Origin: Antedon mediterranea
Lineage: Eukaryota > Echinodermata > Crinoidea > Comatulida > Antedonidae
Length of the DNA: 64,000 nucleotides
Assembly (NCBI RefSeq): GCF_964355755.1
Contig: NC_092674.1
Span: forward strand, 16,747,001 to 16,811,000
Direction: 5' to 3'
The position numbers and the translations under genes were made by a program. Position 1 is the first letter of the stretch. The number at the start of each line of letters is the position of its first letter. The notes under the pieces were generated by a model, which was given only the letters and a program-made list of their open reading frames with translations, did not search any database and was not told the origin of the DNA. This document shows positions 1 through 12,800 of this stretch, one piece after another.

Positions 1-24
1 ATATATGTACTATTTTTAAAAAAA

Positions 25-617
25 AAGGCATTTAAATTAGCTTTAGATCGTTTTTAGGATTTTGATTAATTAATGGGGACATCCCTACAAGACGTGGAAT
101 TGTTGGAAAAACCATAATTAGCCTAGATAAGTTCCAATTGTCTGTCAAAGTTTTGCCTTTCAGCCAAGCTAGTACTAGGCTACTAGGTCTAGCCTAGGCC
201 ATGCTAGCCTAGTCTAGGCGTTTTAGCCTTGCTAGGCCTAAGATTGTTTGGTCGTTTGTTGACATAATTAACACTAAAGTAGGTGTGTTTATAAAATCCA
301 TATAAATTAATATAACATTTAATATAATATTAAAAACCAAATGTTACTGTTTTTAATCAATGTGAATGAAATGTAGGCCTTTGGCTAGGGCTACTTACCT
401 TATTTGATTCAAATGACCGGAATCTATTTAGATGTTATATAAAACAAATAATGAATGTTTTATATTCGTGTAGTGGTACAAATAATGGCATTTGGTGAAT
501 GATGAAAGGTTAATATCAACTCGGCGTTGCCTCGTTGATATATAACCTTTCATCATTAACCTCATGCCATTATTTGTACCATTACACTCATAAACATTCA
601 TTATTTGTATAATAGTG
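25..617. repeat. Dispersed repeat R1, copy 1
   Basis: About 600 bp that recurs at 2026-2973 with small differences. Both copies begin at an AAAAAGGCATTTAAATTA stretch, share a middle part rich in GGCCTA motifs, and end with a long palindrome. No coding potential is seen. Family unknown; a non-autonomous transposon is likely. Confidence 0.75.
435..615. repeat. Palindromic MITE-like module
   Basis: An imperfect inverted repeat: ACAAATAATGAATGTTT near 443 reads back as AAACATTCATTATTTGT near 592. The arms continue through a shared TGGTACAAATAATGGCAT stretch and AACCTTTCATCAT to a short loop. Related palindromes lie at 2805-2970 and 60890-61040. It has no ORF. Confidence 0.7.
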
Positions 618-1204
618 CTGAGTTGTGCCTATTATATGCAATATAGAATATATACAGTATACCTATATATACAGTGTAGCATAGGTGAAAATATGGGACA
701 CACACCATGTTCTAATTTTTTGGTTTGATGAAATTATCAAAATAAACTTGAAGATGACAATTTCAAAAGATAATGAATTGAGCAAATAAACATAAGAATT
801 GGAAGAGAATTTGGCACGTAGAAGCGCAATGATTTTTTTTTTCTTTGATTTTTGTATAACTTTGACTAAAGGAATGAAAAAACTACTTTTTAACTTCAAC
901 TGGCCATATGTTAACGTCACAACATCCAATAGGCTTGATTTTTATATGAATTCATATCTACATTTCATCAGCTTTCATAATAAATTATAATCATCAAGGT
1001 AACCTTCAATTCTGAAGAGCTGTAAGATATTCAAATTTACGGCGAAGGTGAAATTACATGACCTACATTATTCAAGTTTTTACGCGTGATGACGTCATCA
1101 AAATAAAAATAGTGGCAAGTGATAAGAAAGTCAATTAATTGAGCAATCACATACTAAAATTTGAGCGAAAATCAGGCACAAAATAACAGAGATGCGTTCT
1201 ATTG

Positions 1205-1238
<34 letters not shown>

Positions 1239-2025
1239 TAAAAAATCCTAATTTTTAAATTCAAGTGGCCATTTGATGACGTCACAACATGTTGACGTCA
1301 AATGTGTACATGAATTCATATCTACAACTCGATGGCTTCCAGAATTATTAAAAAAAATTGGAGGTCACCGTGCATTCTGAAGAATTATTTTCATTTTAAA
1401 AATGCCTTATTTTTTACCATTTTCAGCACTTTTGTGCAATTAATGTGCGCATTTTGTCATTTTTAACCTGCTCGTATAGCGTTATTTTAAGTCGGAATGG
1501 ATTTCGTAACTCTTCCCACCCCACTTCAGTAATTTCTGATGGAAACAAATTATTAGGCCTTCTAATATATCTAATATATCTAATATATTTTATCAACTCA
1601 TTTCTAGTAACAATATATACAATATTATAGTACAACATCTAATGAACGAACTCATTTTCATTGTTGTTCACGAGTCAATATCTGGGCTGTATCAAAGTTA
1701 TAAAGACCAAAATATGAAGTTACTTGCTAGAGATAAGACACACTTGTCTGGCAGTGTCCATTTGTACAAAACGTTTATCCAGAAAGATTTTGGCACAATC
1801 ACGATGTATATCAAAATAGAGTACCAAAATCAATCGATAATTTCTCTAAATTGACACCCACGATTGTGGAGAACTTTTGATATGTTGGTAACTATAAAAT
1901 TAACATTCTGAATATGTTAAGAAATTCTTGACCCATAACACTGGAACGAGATGAATTATGGCCTATATCCATTTGAAATAATGTGCTGTCTGTTTGAAAT
2001 AATTCGGTTTATGTACTAATTTAGA
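618..2025. repeat. Repeat-derived stretch, no gene seen
   Basis: It holds two diverged copies of a unit of about 350 bp (around 690-1010 and 1080-1390). Both contain AATTCATATCTACA and a GTCACAACAT block. The second copy is broken by a poly-A run at 1205-1236. Similar sequence in reverse orientation occurs at 17750-18130 and 19190-19340. A reverse-orientation scrap of the 5.5-7 kb satellite lies near 1960-2010. No convincing exon. Confidence 0.5.
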
Positions 2026-2973
2026 TCAAAAAGGCATTTAAATTAACTTTAGATCGTTTTTAGGATTTTTATTAATTAATGGGAACATCTTTACAACACA
2101 TGGAATTGTTGGAAAAACATAATTAGCCTAGATGAGTTCCAGTTGTCTGTCAAGGTTTCGTATTGCTATCTTCAACCTAGGCCTAGCTAGGCCTAATAGG
2201 CGGTTCAGGGACGATTCGGCCCTGAGACGATTCGGCCCGGGACTATTCGAAACATCCCACTTTGTGGGCCGAAACGTCTCACTTTAGACCAAATTCATAT
2301 TCATTTTTTTGGGTATTTATCGACAATTTTTTCAAAAGGTTTGCTTTATTGCATCTTTATCCCTAGTAGTACTACCCCATAGTCTCTCTGGAAATAACGT
2401 TTGGGGAAAAAGCTTATTTTGTGCTTATAAAATGCATATCAACGCCGATAAATTTAAGTGTGCCGAATCGTCTCAGGGCCGAATCGTCCCGGGCCGAATA
2501 GTCCCGGGCCGAATCGTCCCGGGCCGAATCGTCTCAGGGCCGAATCGTCCTGTTACCTAATAGGCTAAGGCCTGTTAGTTATTAGCCTAGGCGGGTTAGC
2601 CTTGCTAGGCCTAGGATTGTTTGGTCGTTTGTTGACATATTTAACACTAACAATAGATGCATTTATAAAATCCATATAAATAATAATATTTAATATAATA
2701 ATTTTTAAAAACCAAATGTTACCAAGTGATTCAATTGTAGGCCTTGGCTAGGCCTACCTTTTATTTGATTCAAATGACAGGAATCTATTTAGATGTTATA
2801 TAAAACAAATAATGAATGTTTTATATTTGTGTAATGGTACAAACAATGGCATTTGGTGAATGATGAAAGGTTACGGTAGTTGCTGTCACCTCGTTGATGT
2901 ATAACCTTTCATCATTCACCTCATGCCATTATTTGTACCTTACACCCATAAACATTCATTATTGTATAATAAT
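2026..2973. repeat. Dispersed repeat R1, copy 2, interrupted
   Basis: Second copy of the 25-617 repeat. The first part (2026-2200) and last part (2565-2973) align with copy 1. They are separated by an insertion at 2201-2555 flanked by a 9-bp direct repeat. The terminal palindrome is at 2805-2970. Confidence 0.75.
2201..2555. mobile_element. Small TIR element with repeat-built ends and 9-bp TSD
   Basis: The 355-bp insertion lies in copy 2 of R1. CCTAATAGG is present on both sides (2192-2200 and 2556-2564), which is what a 9-bp target duplication looks like. Both ends carry, in inverted orientation, short tandem units of the type GGGCCGAATCGTCCC: two to three at the left, five to six at the right. 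There is no transposase. A target duplication of 9 bp fits Mutator-like and some other DNA transposons; the assignment is inference. Confidence 0.7.
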
Positions 2974-5153
2974 GTACAGCGGAAGTTGAGCGTTTCTTTT
3001 GCCAACAAGACAAAGCACGAAACATTGCCAACAAATACAAAAGCAGCGCGAAACATCTGAAATCATGTATAATTTCTTACATTGACAAACATGAAAACAC
3101 AAATATATTTGATTCATAACTTTTTAATATTTCCATGGCAGAACCAAAGTCATTTTCCAGGATCGGACCTGGAAGAAGGGCCTTAAAAAAACTGAATTTT
3201 TATATGTAATTGTAAGGCCACATTTCAATAACTTTTCAAAACTCATCGACCCCTCTGCTAGTAATTAATAAAGGAAGATATCGCCCAATTATTAGGAAAA
3301 AAAGAATAAAATGGCCAAAGAATACAGACAATTTTAATTTAGGTTTCGATTCGTAATTACTATGGTAAGTTGTTTCCATCTCCATGTTAATACCAAGGCA
3401 CTTTTCAATTACAAATTCTGGCCTAGTCTTCTTGCAAGGTTGTTACAGCTCCAGTTACAAAAGGTGATGCAAAGTGTCAATCAGTGAACAGCCCACTGGT
3501 AGGATAGTCCTTGAAACCATCCGTAAAACACATCAATCACACACATAAGTCATATGCCACTAAATTTTATTATAAATTAAAATTCTAAATTAAAAGATAC
3601 TTGCTGAGAACTTAAAAAAGTGAGAAATGGACATTTAATAGGCATTAAGAATACAGTTTACATAAATTTGGCATCCATTTTGGACGGCATCATGGATCAT
3701 GGATAAGCGTGGCTCCCAAGGTTATTTTAAAGAATATGGTATTTGGATGGCAATTCCGAGTTGAAAATATCATTGAGATGACAGGAAAGAATAACAGTTT
3801 TGTCCTAGTTTGGACCAGTCTAACCTTTGACATAAAATTTTGAGTGTTTCTATTGTAATTCCTGTAATTTCGTACCAAATTGCGTTTCAAAATATTGGTA
3901 AAACTGTGTTTAAAAAAATATGTCATTAAGGGTATGTTCAGACTCACAGCGTTAAGGTGCCGTTATGTAAGCGGCGTACATATTTTTGTGTCTGAACTAG
4001 GCCGCGGATTAGCGTTAGGGAGCTGTTGCACCGCGCCAGTGGCGTTAATAACCCTAGCAGCAGATAAGGCTAATCCAGTGACGCATCAGTGATTTTAACC
4101 TTAACCAAGACACGACCACGATTAGCAGACAGCAACTACATACATGTACCCTAGTATATGACAGTGAAGTAGCTATGTCAAATGTATTTTCAGGTTTTCA
4201 ATTTTAAAGAACAGTAAAGTTGTCGTCAGTGATATGATATTTTCATAAATTAAATCAGATTATTGTCCGTGTAATAATTAAGTTATTTTGGTATAAAATG
4301 CAATTCTACAAGTAGTAAGAACAAATCAGTATATTTGAAGGTAACATTATATAAATAAAAATTTAAAAAAACAATTTTGCGATGTAAACTTTCATGCATT
4401 GAATGTATACATATAGTTCTATCTGCTTTGATCTGATCCGAGTGTTTTAATCATTAGGCGCAGGAGCCCCGGATAGCGTTACGTTTGAAAACCCCAAAAA
4501 GTGAGGTTTTCAACCATTAGCGGCATGACTGATGTGAGTGATTAATGTGTTTTACGGACGGTTTCAAGGACTATCCTACCAGTGGGCTGTTCACTGGTCA
4601 AATGATTGACACTTTGTATCACAGTTTGTAACTGGAGCTGTGACGACCTTGCAAGAATACTAGGCCAGAATTTTTAATTGAAAAGTGCCTTGGTATTAAC
4701 AATAACATGGAGAGGGAACAAATTTGTCTATCTTTCTTTCTAAAATAAATGGTCACTATAGTTTCAAACTAGGCTTAGTCCACCACATTAGTAATTACGA
4801 ATCGAAACCTAAATTAAAATTGTTGGTATTCTTTGGCCGTTGTTTGATTAATTACATCTTCATGCCATGTTTTTTTTTCTCTAATGATTTGGCGATACGC
4901 TCCTATATTAATTAGGCCTACTAGCAGAGGGTTCGATGAGTTTTGAAAAGTTATGGAAATGTGGTCTAACATATAGCAATTCAGTTTTTTAAGGCCCTTC
5001 TTCCTTGTCCGAGCCTTTGGAAATATTAAAAAGTTATATTAATATAATATATTCTGTGTTTTCATGTTTTGAGAAATTGTATATCATTTCAGATGTTTCG
5101 CGCTGCGCTTTTATTTGTTTCGCGCTTCGTCTTGTTCGAGCTTCCTCCGTACA
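2974..5153. mobile_element. Large foldback element
   Basis: Arms of about 580 bp (2974-3552) and 620 bp (4528-5153) are inverted copies of each other. For example, CCCACTGGTAGGATAGTCCT near 3490 reads back as AGGACTATCCTACCAGTGGG near 4568. The two differ by point changes and small indels, so it is not recent. The 1-kb centre has no recognised gene and contains part of another repeat (3927-4515). No clear target duplication was found at the outer ends. Confidence 0.75.
3927..4515. repeat. MITE fragments in the foldback centre
   Basis: GGGTATGTTCAGACT at about 3931, followed by an AGCGTTAA-type motif, and GGAGCCCCGGATAGCGTTACG near 4465 both recur in reverse orientation at 7950-8116. There the last copy ends in AGTCTGAACATACCC. 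They are pieces of one DNA-repeat family. Confidence 0.55.
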
Positions 5154-5458
5154 TACCGATAATTAATATGATTTTTTATTTCATTTTTTGTACATTATTA
5201 ACAAATAGCATACAGAACCCCATACAGAACATACCCTTCTCTGAGAAAACACTTGTGGGCGATTCCCCGAATACGACATGATGGAATAGCTTTGGAGACT
5301 TTGACTTTGGAGTAGGCCTAAATCGAAACGTCAAGCAACTCAACAGTTCTTTTCAGAACTAATATAGGCCTACGTGGTGTACCGCAAATTTATATCAACA
5401 AATATGTAACTTGTTTAGCACGTTTAAAATGGATAGCAAAACATATTTTAAAAAAAAA

Positions 5459-7010
5459 ACCTGAATTATTTCAAACAGACAGCACATTAGTTCAAACGGA
5501 TAGCACAATAGATAGCTCAATCAAATGGATATAACTATGATATAACTGTACTGTGCATTCTATACGGATTATCGGGTAGCACATTCTTTCAAATGGATAG
5601 CACATTCTTTCAAATGCATTACGTGTACAGCCCCATTAGAGAATGTGTTCATTTTTACCCGAAGTTTTGAAAAACTTCAGGTAAATGTCACTTAACCTCC
5701 TACTGTGACATGTGTTTATTTAAGTCCAACTTTGATAGGCAGGTCATTAAACTATTTGATCATTGCCGAATTCTGCTAGTTTTTGCCTGACCATTGACCT
5801 TGCATACTGAAGAATGTACCTTGTCCTAATCAATCAATTACAAGAGAGCTAATAAAATCACAGGGGTATAATAGGATTTAGGTCATTTATCACCTGCTTA
5901 GTTGATTTATCTGATAAGGATTTTGACCAAAAAGTTCTAATGGGGATGTACACCTAATGTGGATAGCACATTCTTTCAAATGGATAGCACATTATTTCAA
6001 ATGGATAGCACATTAGGTAGCACAATCAAATGGATATAGTACTGTACATTATTCTATGATTATCGGGTAGCACATTCTTTCAAATGGATAGCACATTAGG
6101 CCTATTTCAAATGAATAGCACATTCTTTCAAATGGATAGCACATTATTTCAAATGGATAGCACATTAGGTAGCACAGTCAAATGGATATAGTACTTTACA
6201 TTATTCTATACGGATTATCGGGTAGCACATTCTTTCAAATGGATAGAAAATTATTTCAAATGGATAGCACATTCTTTCAAATGGATAGCACATTATTTCA
6301 AATGGATAGCACATTATTTCAAATGGATAGCACATTGGGTAGCACAATCAAATGGATATAGTACTGTACATTATTCTATAAGGATTATCGGGTAGCACAT
6401 TAGGTAGCACAATCAAATGGATATAATTGTACTGTACATTATTCTATAGCCTACGGATTATCGGGTAGACATTCTTTCAAATGGATAGCACATTAGGTAG
6501 CACAGTCAAATGGATATAGTACTGTACATTATTCTATAAGGATTATCGGGTAGCACATTCTTTCAAATGGATAGCACATTAGGTAGCACAATCAAATGGA
6601 TATAGTACTGTACATTATTCTATACGGATTATCGGGTAGCACATTCTTTCAAATGGATAGCGCATTCTTTCAAATGGATAGCACATTGGGTAGCACAATC
6701 AAATGGATATAGTACTGTACTGTACATTATTCTATATGGATTATCGGGTAGCACATTCTTTCAAATGGATAGCACATTCTTTCAAATGGATAGCACATTA
6801 TTTCAAATGGATAGCACATTAGGTAGCACGATCAAATGGATATAATTGTACTGTACATTATTCTATACGGATTATCGGGTAGCACATTCTTTCAAATGGA
6901 TAGCAAATTATTTCAAATGGATAGCATGGATTTGGGTAGCACAATCAAATTGAGCACATTGGGTATTAAACACATTGCATCAAATAGGAGCCTACTGTAC
7001 AGTTATTCTA
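5459..7010. repeat. Two-level satellite array
   Basis: The basic unit TTTCAAATGGATAGCACATT (20 bp) occurs about 16 times exactly, plus variants. It alternates with a longer segment containing AATCAAATGGATATAGTACT, a GTACATTATTCTATA block and GGATTATCGGGTAGCAC; the last block appears about nine times. The number of 20-bp units between long segments varies from one to five. This is a higher-order repeat probably made by unequal exchange. No ORF is meaningful here. Confidence 0.85.
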
Positions 7011-7019
7011 TTGAATTGA

Positions 7020-7918
7020 ATGAAATATATATTTATACTGTGTAACCTCTTCAGTCAAAGACTGGTCTCCCAGAGTGCCCAGTTGGTGATCAGTGGCTGT
7101 GATGTACTAATACACCGGGGTAACCCCCCACTCGTCTCGAAAGATGTACTAGGTTCTTTAAAGTACACACGAGCTAGATGTGTATTCTATTATCGGGTGT
7201 AGCACATTAAAATTGAGAGGATAAGATGGACATCATAATTTATTATTAAGGGGAAAAACAGCAAATCCTTACTGAGGGGACACTCCTATAAAGCGGACAT
7301 TAAGGGGACGGGGAACATTTAAGCTCAGTGCCAATGTTCACTCAATATATTTTCCATCACAAAATAACAAAAAAGACGAAATATTTATATCCATTTATCG
7401 TTATTAAATAAAAATGGATATCATGATAATTATGATACTTTGTTTGTCTTGAAAGTTTTCATTGGTGAAACGTTGCCTGCTACATTTTGAATTTCCGAGT
7501 CCAGATCAGTATTGGTATTGGTTTTCCGTGATCTATTCTAACTAATGAAACAATTTTTAGAAAATGATATATCTGATAGATATCATCTAAGTGATGTTTT
7601 ACATATAAGTTATAACGTTTAACTTTTCATTCTCCATACATTCAATTCTTTTAATATAGTTCTTGTATAACATCAAGTAGTAGTAGAAATTATTGTAGGG
7701 TTTTCTTATTATTCAGTCAATTCAGTGTTTCTATACAGAAAAGAGTAGTCAGTGGCCTTAACATCAATTAATTGTATAATTTGCACACAAGGTCGAATAG
7801 CAAGAAACTCAGGTCCAGTTACATTGGTGTTCATTGGTCAATAGGAAATGAACAGCACACTTATGGGTGGTGACAAAGTTTAGTTATTGATAAGTTGTCC
7901 TTGGGAAAAACACATTAG
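7020..7918. other. No gene recognised
   Basis: AT-rich sequence. 7070-7170 has a more GC-rich stretch (CAGTTGGTGATCAGTGGCTG onward) that resembles a dispersed-repeat fragment. Nothing else is identifiable. Confidence 0.4.
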
Positions 7919-8117
7919 TTGGGTTGACCATGGGCTGACAGAGTTAACGACTTCGTAACGCTATCCGGGGCTCCTGTGCCTAATGGCCACGGATTACCTT
8001 AACGCTGTCAGTCTGATCTGAGTGTTTTAACGCCACGGATTACCTTAACGCTGTCAGTCTGATCTGAGTGTTTTAATTCCACGGATTACCTTAACGCTGT
8101 CAGTCTGAACATACCCT
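7919..8117. repeat. MITE fragment with 46-bp triplication
   Basis: CCACGGATTACCTTAACGCT starts three times at exactly 46-bp steps (7987, 8033, 8079). The third unit runs into the repeat end AGTCTGAACATACCC. The left part matches, in reverse, the fragment near 4465. Confidence 0.75.
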
Positions 8118-8278
8118 ATTCTATTCTATTTTTACTAAAATATAATTATTGAAAAATTGTATTTTTTGATTAAAATTTTAAAATATTACAATTTTCACGC
8201 AAAAACTATACCATGTTTGCATGTAAACGTATCATGTTTGCTACCATTAGATAGATAATTTAAATTGCTATTATATAC

Positions 8279-9161
8279 TGTAAAGCCCAAAATGTTCACG
8301 ACTTTCGCGATTGAACAACGAGCACGAAAATAGCGAAATTCCCAACGATGTTGTTTACAGTCAATCAGGCTTAGTTAGCTAGGCCTAGCCTTGCTAGAGG
8401 CTTAAAATATGGACAAAATAGATTTAAAATAGTTACGATAAACTTCTAATTGTGTATTCTTTGAAACATTTACAAAAAACCCTGATTATTATTTATATTG
8501 TTTGTTTAGGTGTAATTAAAACATTAAAATAAATTGCAACCGACCGAATATGCTAGCTAAGCCTAGGCTGCCTCGCTCAAAACAATGATGAAATTCCTGC
8601 CGTGGGAGGATTGATCGCTAAAATAATTGTTCGAATTGGAATAAAAAAGCTTACAACATTTCTTAGGTAATTTTTGTGAAATGTATAGTGTATTGCTTGA
8701 CGAATCCTTTGTCCATTAAATAAAATAATAAGTTGTAATGTGTGCATAAACCTAGCTTGTGGTGCAGCAAACGCCAAAAATACCATCACCATGCTCTCCA
8801 CAACCACCATCTGGCCGGTGTCGCGTCCGTTCGTTGTTTTGTAGAAACAACAATAATTTGGTAGAGTACATTAATTATGGGGGTGTTAACTATTTAAGAG
8901 CCTATTAAACATGTGCGTCACAGACTGTAGCCAAAACATATATTTATTTACATCCCTAAATTTACAATCACGTATTCTGTAAATTTACTCTTGACACTAT
9001 TCAATTGTTGTTTTTGACGTTCATCGCGGAGGCGAAATACATTCGCCAATTTGGTGCAACAAATTACACAAGAAAATCAAATCAAGAAAATAAAAGGTCG
9101 CGAAATAGTTGAAAATGTAAAATCATGAAAATTTAGGGCCACGAAAATGTTGGGCTTTACA
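8279..9161. mobile_element. TIR-bounded DNA element
   Basis: The left end TGTAAAGCCCAAAATGTTC and the right end GAAAATGTTGGGCTTTACA are inverted relatives, with further weak subterminal similarity rich in CGCGA. A 77-codon reverse-strand frame (8577-8810) inside it resembles nothing I know. Probably non-autonomous; target duplication uncertain. Confidence 0.6.
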
Positions 9162-9650
9162 TTATTTTATTTGGTAAACCAGTCATAACTTATATCTAAA
9201 AAAGTTATATAATACCAAATTTGACCTCTAATGACCCCTAAATTATATGTTCCACTAACCAGATTTTGGTAAATTTTGAAAAGACCTTGGTACTGAATCA
9301 GATAAAGGCTTAACCAATGACCACATTTACCTGCATGAATGTCAATAGAATCAACTAGATCATGTAAAAACATATTAATACTAGACAAACCTTAAGTGTC
9401 ATTAAGTTGATCCTCACCATTTGTAATTTCTGTGTTTAAATCAAACTTCAAATTAGTTCAAAAAGAAGAATCCAGTTCATATATCATATAAGCAATAACA
9501 TGTTCGGCTTTATTTGCTTGCCTTCTCAGCAGAGTCTTTTTGCAGATTTGCTGTATTGAACAATATAAATGCTCAAAATAGAAAAAATCTGTATTTGTAC
9601 TCTTGCGGTATTTCGTTTACAATTCTTTCTGTTATACATATTTTCCATAG

Positions 9651-9804
9651 TTTGTTGCCAACTCTTCAGCAGTACCCCCAGCACCTGTATACAGATATTC
9701 ATTTGTACTCTATACATGATCTGTTGAAGGTAAAGACTGGAGAGTTAGCAGATGAGTTACACGTTTTAGTAGAGGACATAAAACACCATGTACAACAGTG
9801 TCAG
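9651..9804 (+). CDS. RUBCN: RUBCN-like exon A (start of RH region)
   Basis: Acceptor TTTTCCATAG precedes 9651; donor CAG|GTAAGT follows 9804. 154 nt = one base of a split codon plus 51 codons. It encodes [13 protein letters not shown] and [15 protein letters not shown] and ends in HHVQQCQ. The frame stays open upstream to 9514, but that part does not resemble the family, so I place the start at 9651. Confidence 0.8.
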
Positions 9805-12800
9805 GTAAGTATTTTATGAATTAAAATCTAATAAATGGAAAGAATTTTTTTTAGGATGTTATCCCCCGAAACATGAAAAATAAAGATGAATAAAATCAAA
9901 CTTTGATTATAATATCATCGCATAAAAGACTCAGCCTATATATGTGCCAGTTCTGCGGTACATATCCATCTATATATAAATTATGGTTAATTCTGACATA
10001 GGCGAGCACAATGCAAAAACTTCTCTACAAATCTCCGCCTTGGATACCTACCTTATCTATCCGAGATGTACCGCGAAACGTAGATTTGATAACATCAAAT
10101 ATTTTCTCTCTTTTATACACAAGGGAGCAGTTAAAATAATAGATTTGACCCTAAAGGTGACTGGAAACAGGCACTTTCCATCAATCAATACAGTGTCCCT
10201 TTGGAAGACGAAAAAAAAATTGGCCATTAATCATAGCCATTTCAGTTTTTTGTTTATTGTAAAACATACCACACGTGTGTGAAGGTGCAGTAGTTAAATA
10301 ATAGGAATTATACTGCAAATTAATAAAGATCAAATTAAATATACGCCATAAAGAATCAGAATATATTGTGGGGAATAGTATTATAAAATTACATAGGGAG
10401 ATTTGATAAGACATTTTTCGAGTGAAATCCCGATAGCTGAGTTTTATTGAGATAGCTGAGTTTTATTGAGTAAGCTTGCAGGAATAACTGTAGGCTATCT
10501 TCCTGTGTCCCGTTAGGACCGAGATGTCTGCCCATGTTGCAAGCCGTAATGTCTTCTTTCTTGGGCCCACTCTGTCACGGCAGTTAGTTTCAAAAGATGA
10601 TTAAATTAAATAATGTATTAATAATTATTAGGATGGTATTCATTTGAATAAACGCCTCTCCAATAAAACATCACTTTGAATAATAACCCCCCCCCCCCCC
10701 CCCCCACACACAACCCAACTATCTAATAAACGTCCATTCACATATTTATAATAACACAATTATACTATTTGTAGTAGAATTCACCGCACTGTTATCTGCA
10801 ATTTACCAAGCATTTGTTATTCTTTTTTACCACTTTTCATATCTATGAGACGAAAGTTCATTTGATTATAAATGTTACCATATTATTAGAACTAAAAAAT
10901 TTAACATATATCCCTCGAATAAGCACCTCCCTCAAATGACCTCCGCCTCCCCAAAGGGCCCTACCAAACAATAAAAACTATACTTTAAAATGTTATTAAT
11001 CATCTAAAACACTGTGAAACAAAGTAGTTTAGTTTTACGAATGTCAAGCATTTTCAATAATGGTAACCGACAGAAAATGTATAAGGAGAACATTATGATT
11101 CCGAGAACCATCGTCTACACTTCCTAGAGGGGGAGCGAGCGAAGCGAGCTCACCCTCTAGTATATCCAATATACAGACAGATATAATATATATAGCCCCA
11201 TATCAAGCAGAAGGTTCCGTGTCTCAGTTGGGGCGACTTTCTCATTCTCCCAGATTTCCTCATCTTTATCATTTCAAATTAATTAAATTTCAGTATATCA
11301 CCGGGTTGTTTAGAATTAATGTTCTATGCCTGATGTGTTTATATATATAAAAGTATCTCTTTGGAGATCCTGCTTCTTGAATAAAATGAAGAAAGATGAT
11401 GGCGTATCAATTTGTTCTCTTGTGTGCATGTGTACAATTGAGGGACTAGTGCTGTTCCGCCATACCACGCCACAGGTTAAAACAAAATTAAGTTTATTAA
11501 TTCTAAATAATCCAGATATGCCAGAACCAATTGGATCAAGTTTAAATATATTTGTATAAGATATACACATTAGGCATGTTGTTAATTAGTTGGTTTATTA
11601 TTTCAAATACTGTGGTATTATAATGATTACTTGTATTATTCTGCATTAATCTGAGTACAGTACTGTATAACCTTATGTATAAATATATTTTAAAAAAATA
11701 ATATTTCTATTATTCATTCCATACATATTTATGTTTAACATAGAAGTTAAATTGCAAAATCCATTATTATTTAACAATGCAGTAGATAGCTAAGGTATAA
11801 CACCCATGCTACTCGTACGTTTATTCTTCTGTGGCAGTGGCGGGCCGGTTACATAGCTACTGCATAAAGTCTGGATTAAGTCATTGAACACAACAAGTTA
11901 TCTTGTATCTTGTCTAATTGTTGTCTTTTTATTTTTTTAACCTACCATTCTATATTAATATTTTTTAGCTCTGTCAGGCACGTGGATTTATCTGTGAACT
12001 GTGTAACAATGAGTCTGATATTATATTTCCATTTGAACTTAATAAAACTCATCAGTGTCAAGGTTGGTTTACTTTTTTATAATAGAATTTCAAACCAAAA
12101 TGCATGAGGGGTTGGCAAGGGGAGGGGAAGGTTCCGCGCCATGCTTCCTTCTAAATTTTCCTTCTAAAGTTTACGTACATTACAGCCCTTTTAGGCCTTA
12201 CGGTGAAGCTGAAAAGATTTTTCCACTTTCCTCATTAAGCATAATAATAGAACGTTCATCGATTGTCAAATTAATAATATAAGAATGAAGTTATAGAGAA
12301 GTATATTATAATATCCTCTACTGTACAAATCATTCAGACTAAGTAAATTCTTTTCTTTAAACAGAATCTCGTATTGAAACTATACAGTGTGTACTCGCTT
12401 ATTCCATTATCTACTTCAATTCAATTCAATTCAATTTCTTTATTGCTGCAAATGCTATCAAGGGCCAATATCCGCTTTGGCTAAATGATATTTTTGTCCT
12501 TTTACAAATTTTGCTGTATTTTGGTGCATTTGCAGTTCTCGATAACTAACAGACATAGAAATAAAATTGTTGTGCCAAAGTACTCTCGATATGCATTTTC
12601 ACGCTGCTGCTTTAGCCAGCTACGTCCCAAGAGGACCACTCATTCAGAAGCTGAAAGCAAGCAGCAGTTATAGTTCTAGAGGCCGACATTTTTGGTTTTT
12701 TGTAAACTAGGACAGGTCATGCTAAAATTACAAATCCCAAAGCACGTTTGGGAGAAGAGAGTCCATGAAAAAATTTGCTGATAATACAGTATTATATAGA

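Noticed and set aside
2309-2560. 83-codon frame ending in GRIVPGRIVPGRIV repeats
   Set aside because: It is the translation of the tandem GGGCCGAATCGTCCC units of the inserted element.
8577-8810. 77-codon reverse frame inside the 8279-9161 element as a transposase start
   Set aside because: Weak resemblance only; no catalytic motif visible.
9514-9650. Upstream extension of RUBCN exon A in the same open frame
   Set aside because: The residues do not resemble the family, and a good acceptor at 9650 starts the recognisable part.
12536-12673. A frame ending [21 protein letters not shown] and stop, at first taken for the last RUBCN exon
   Set aside because: No acceptor gives the right phase after exon B, and the exon at 16041-16116 with the terminal exon at 20918 fits the zinc-cluster pattern and phase exactly.
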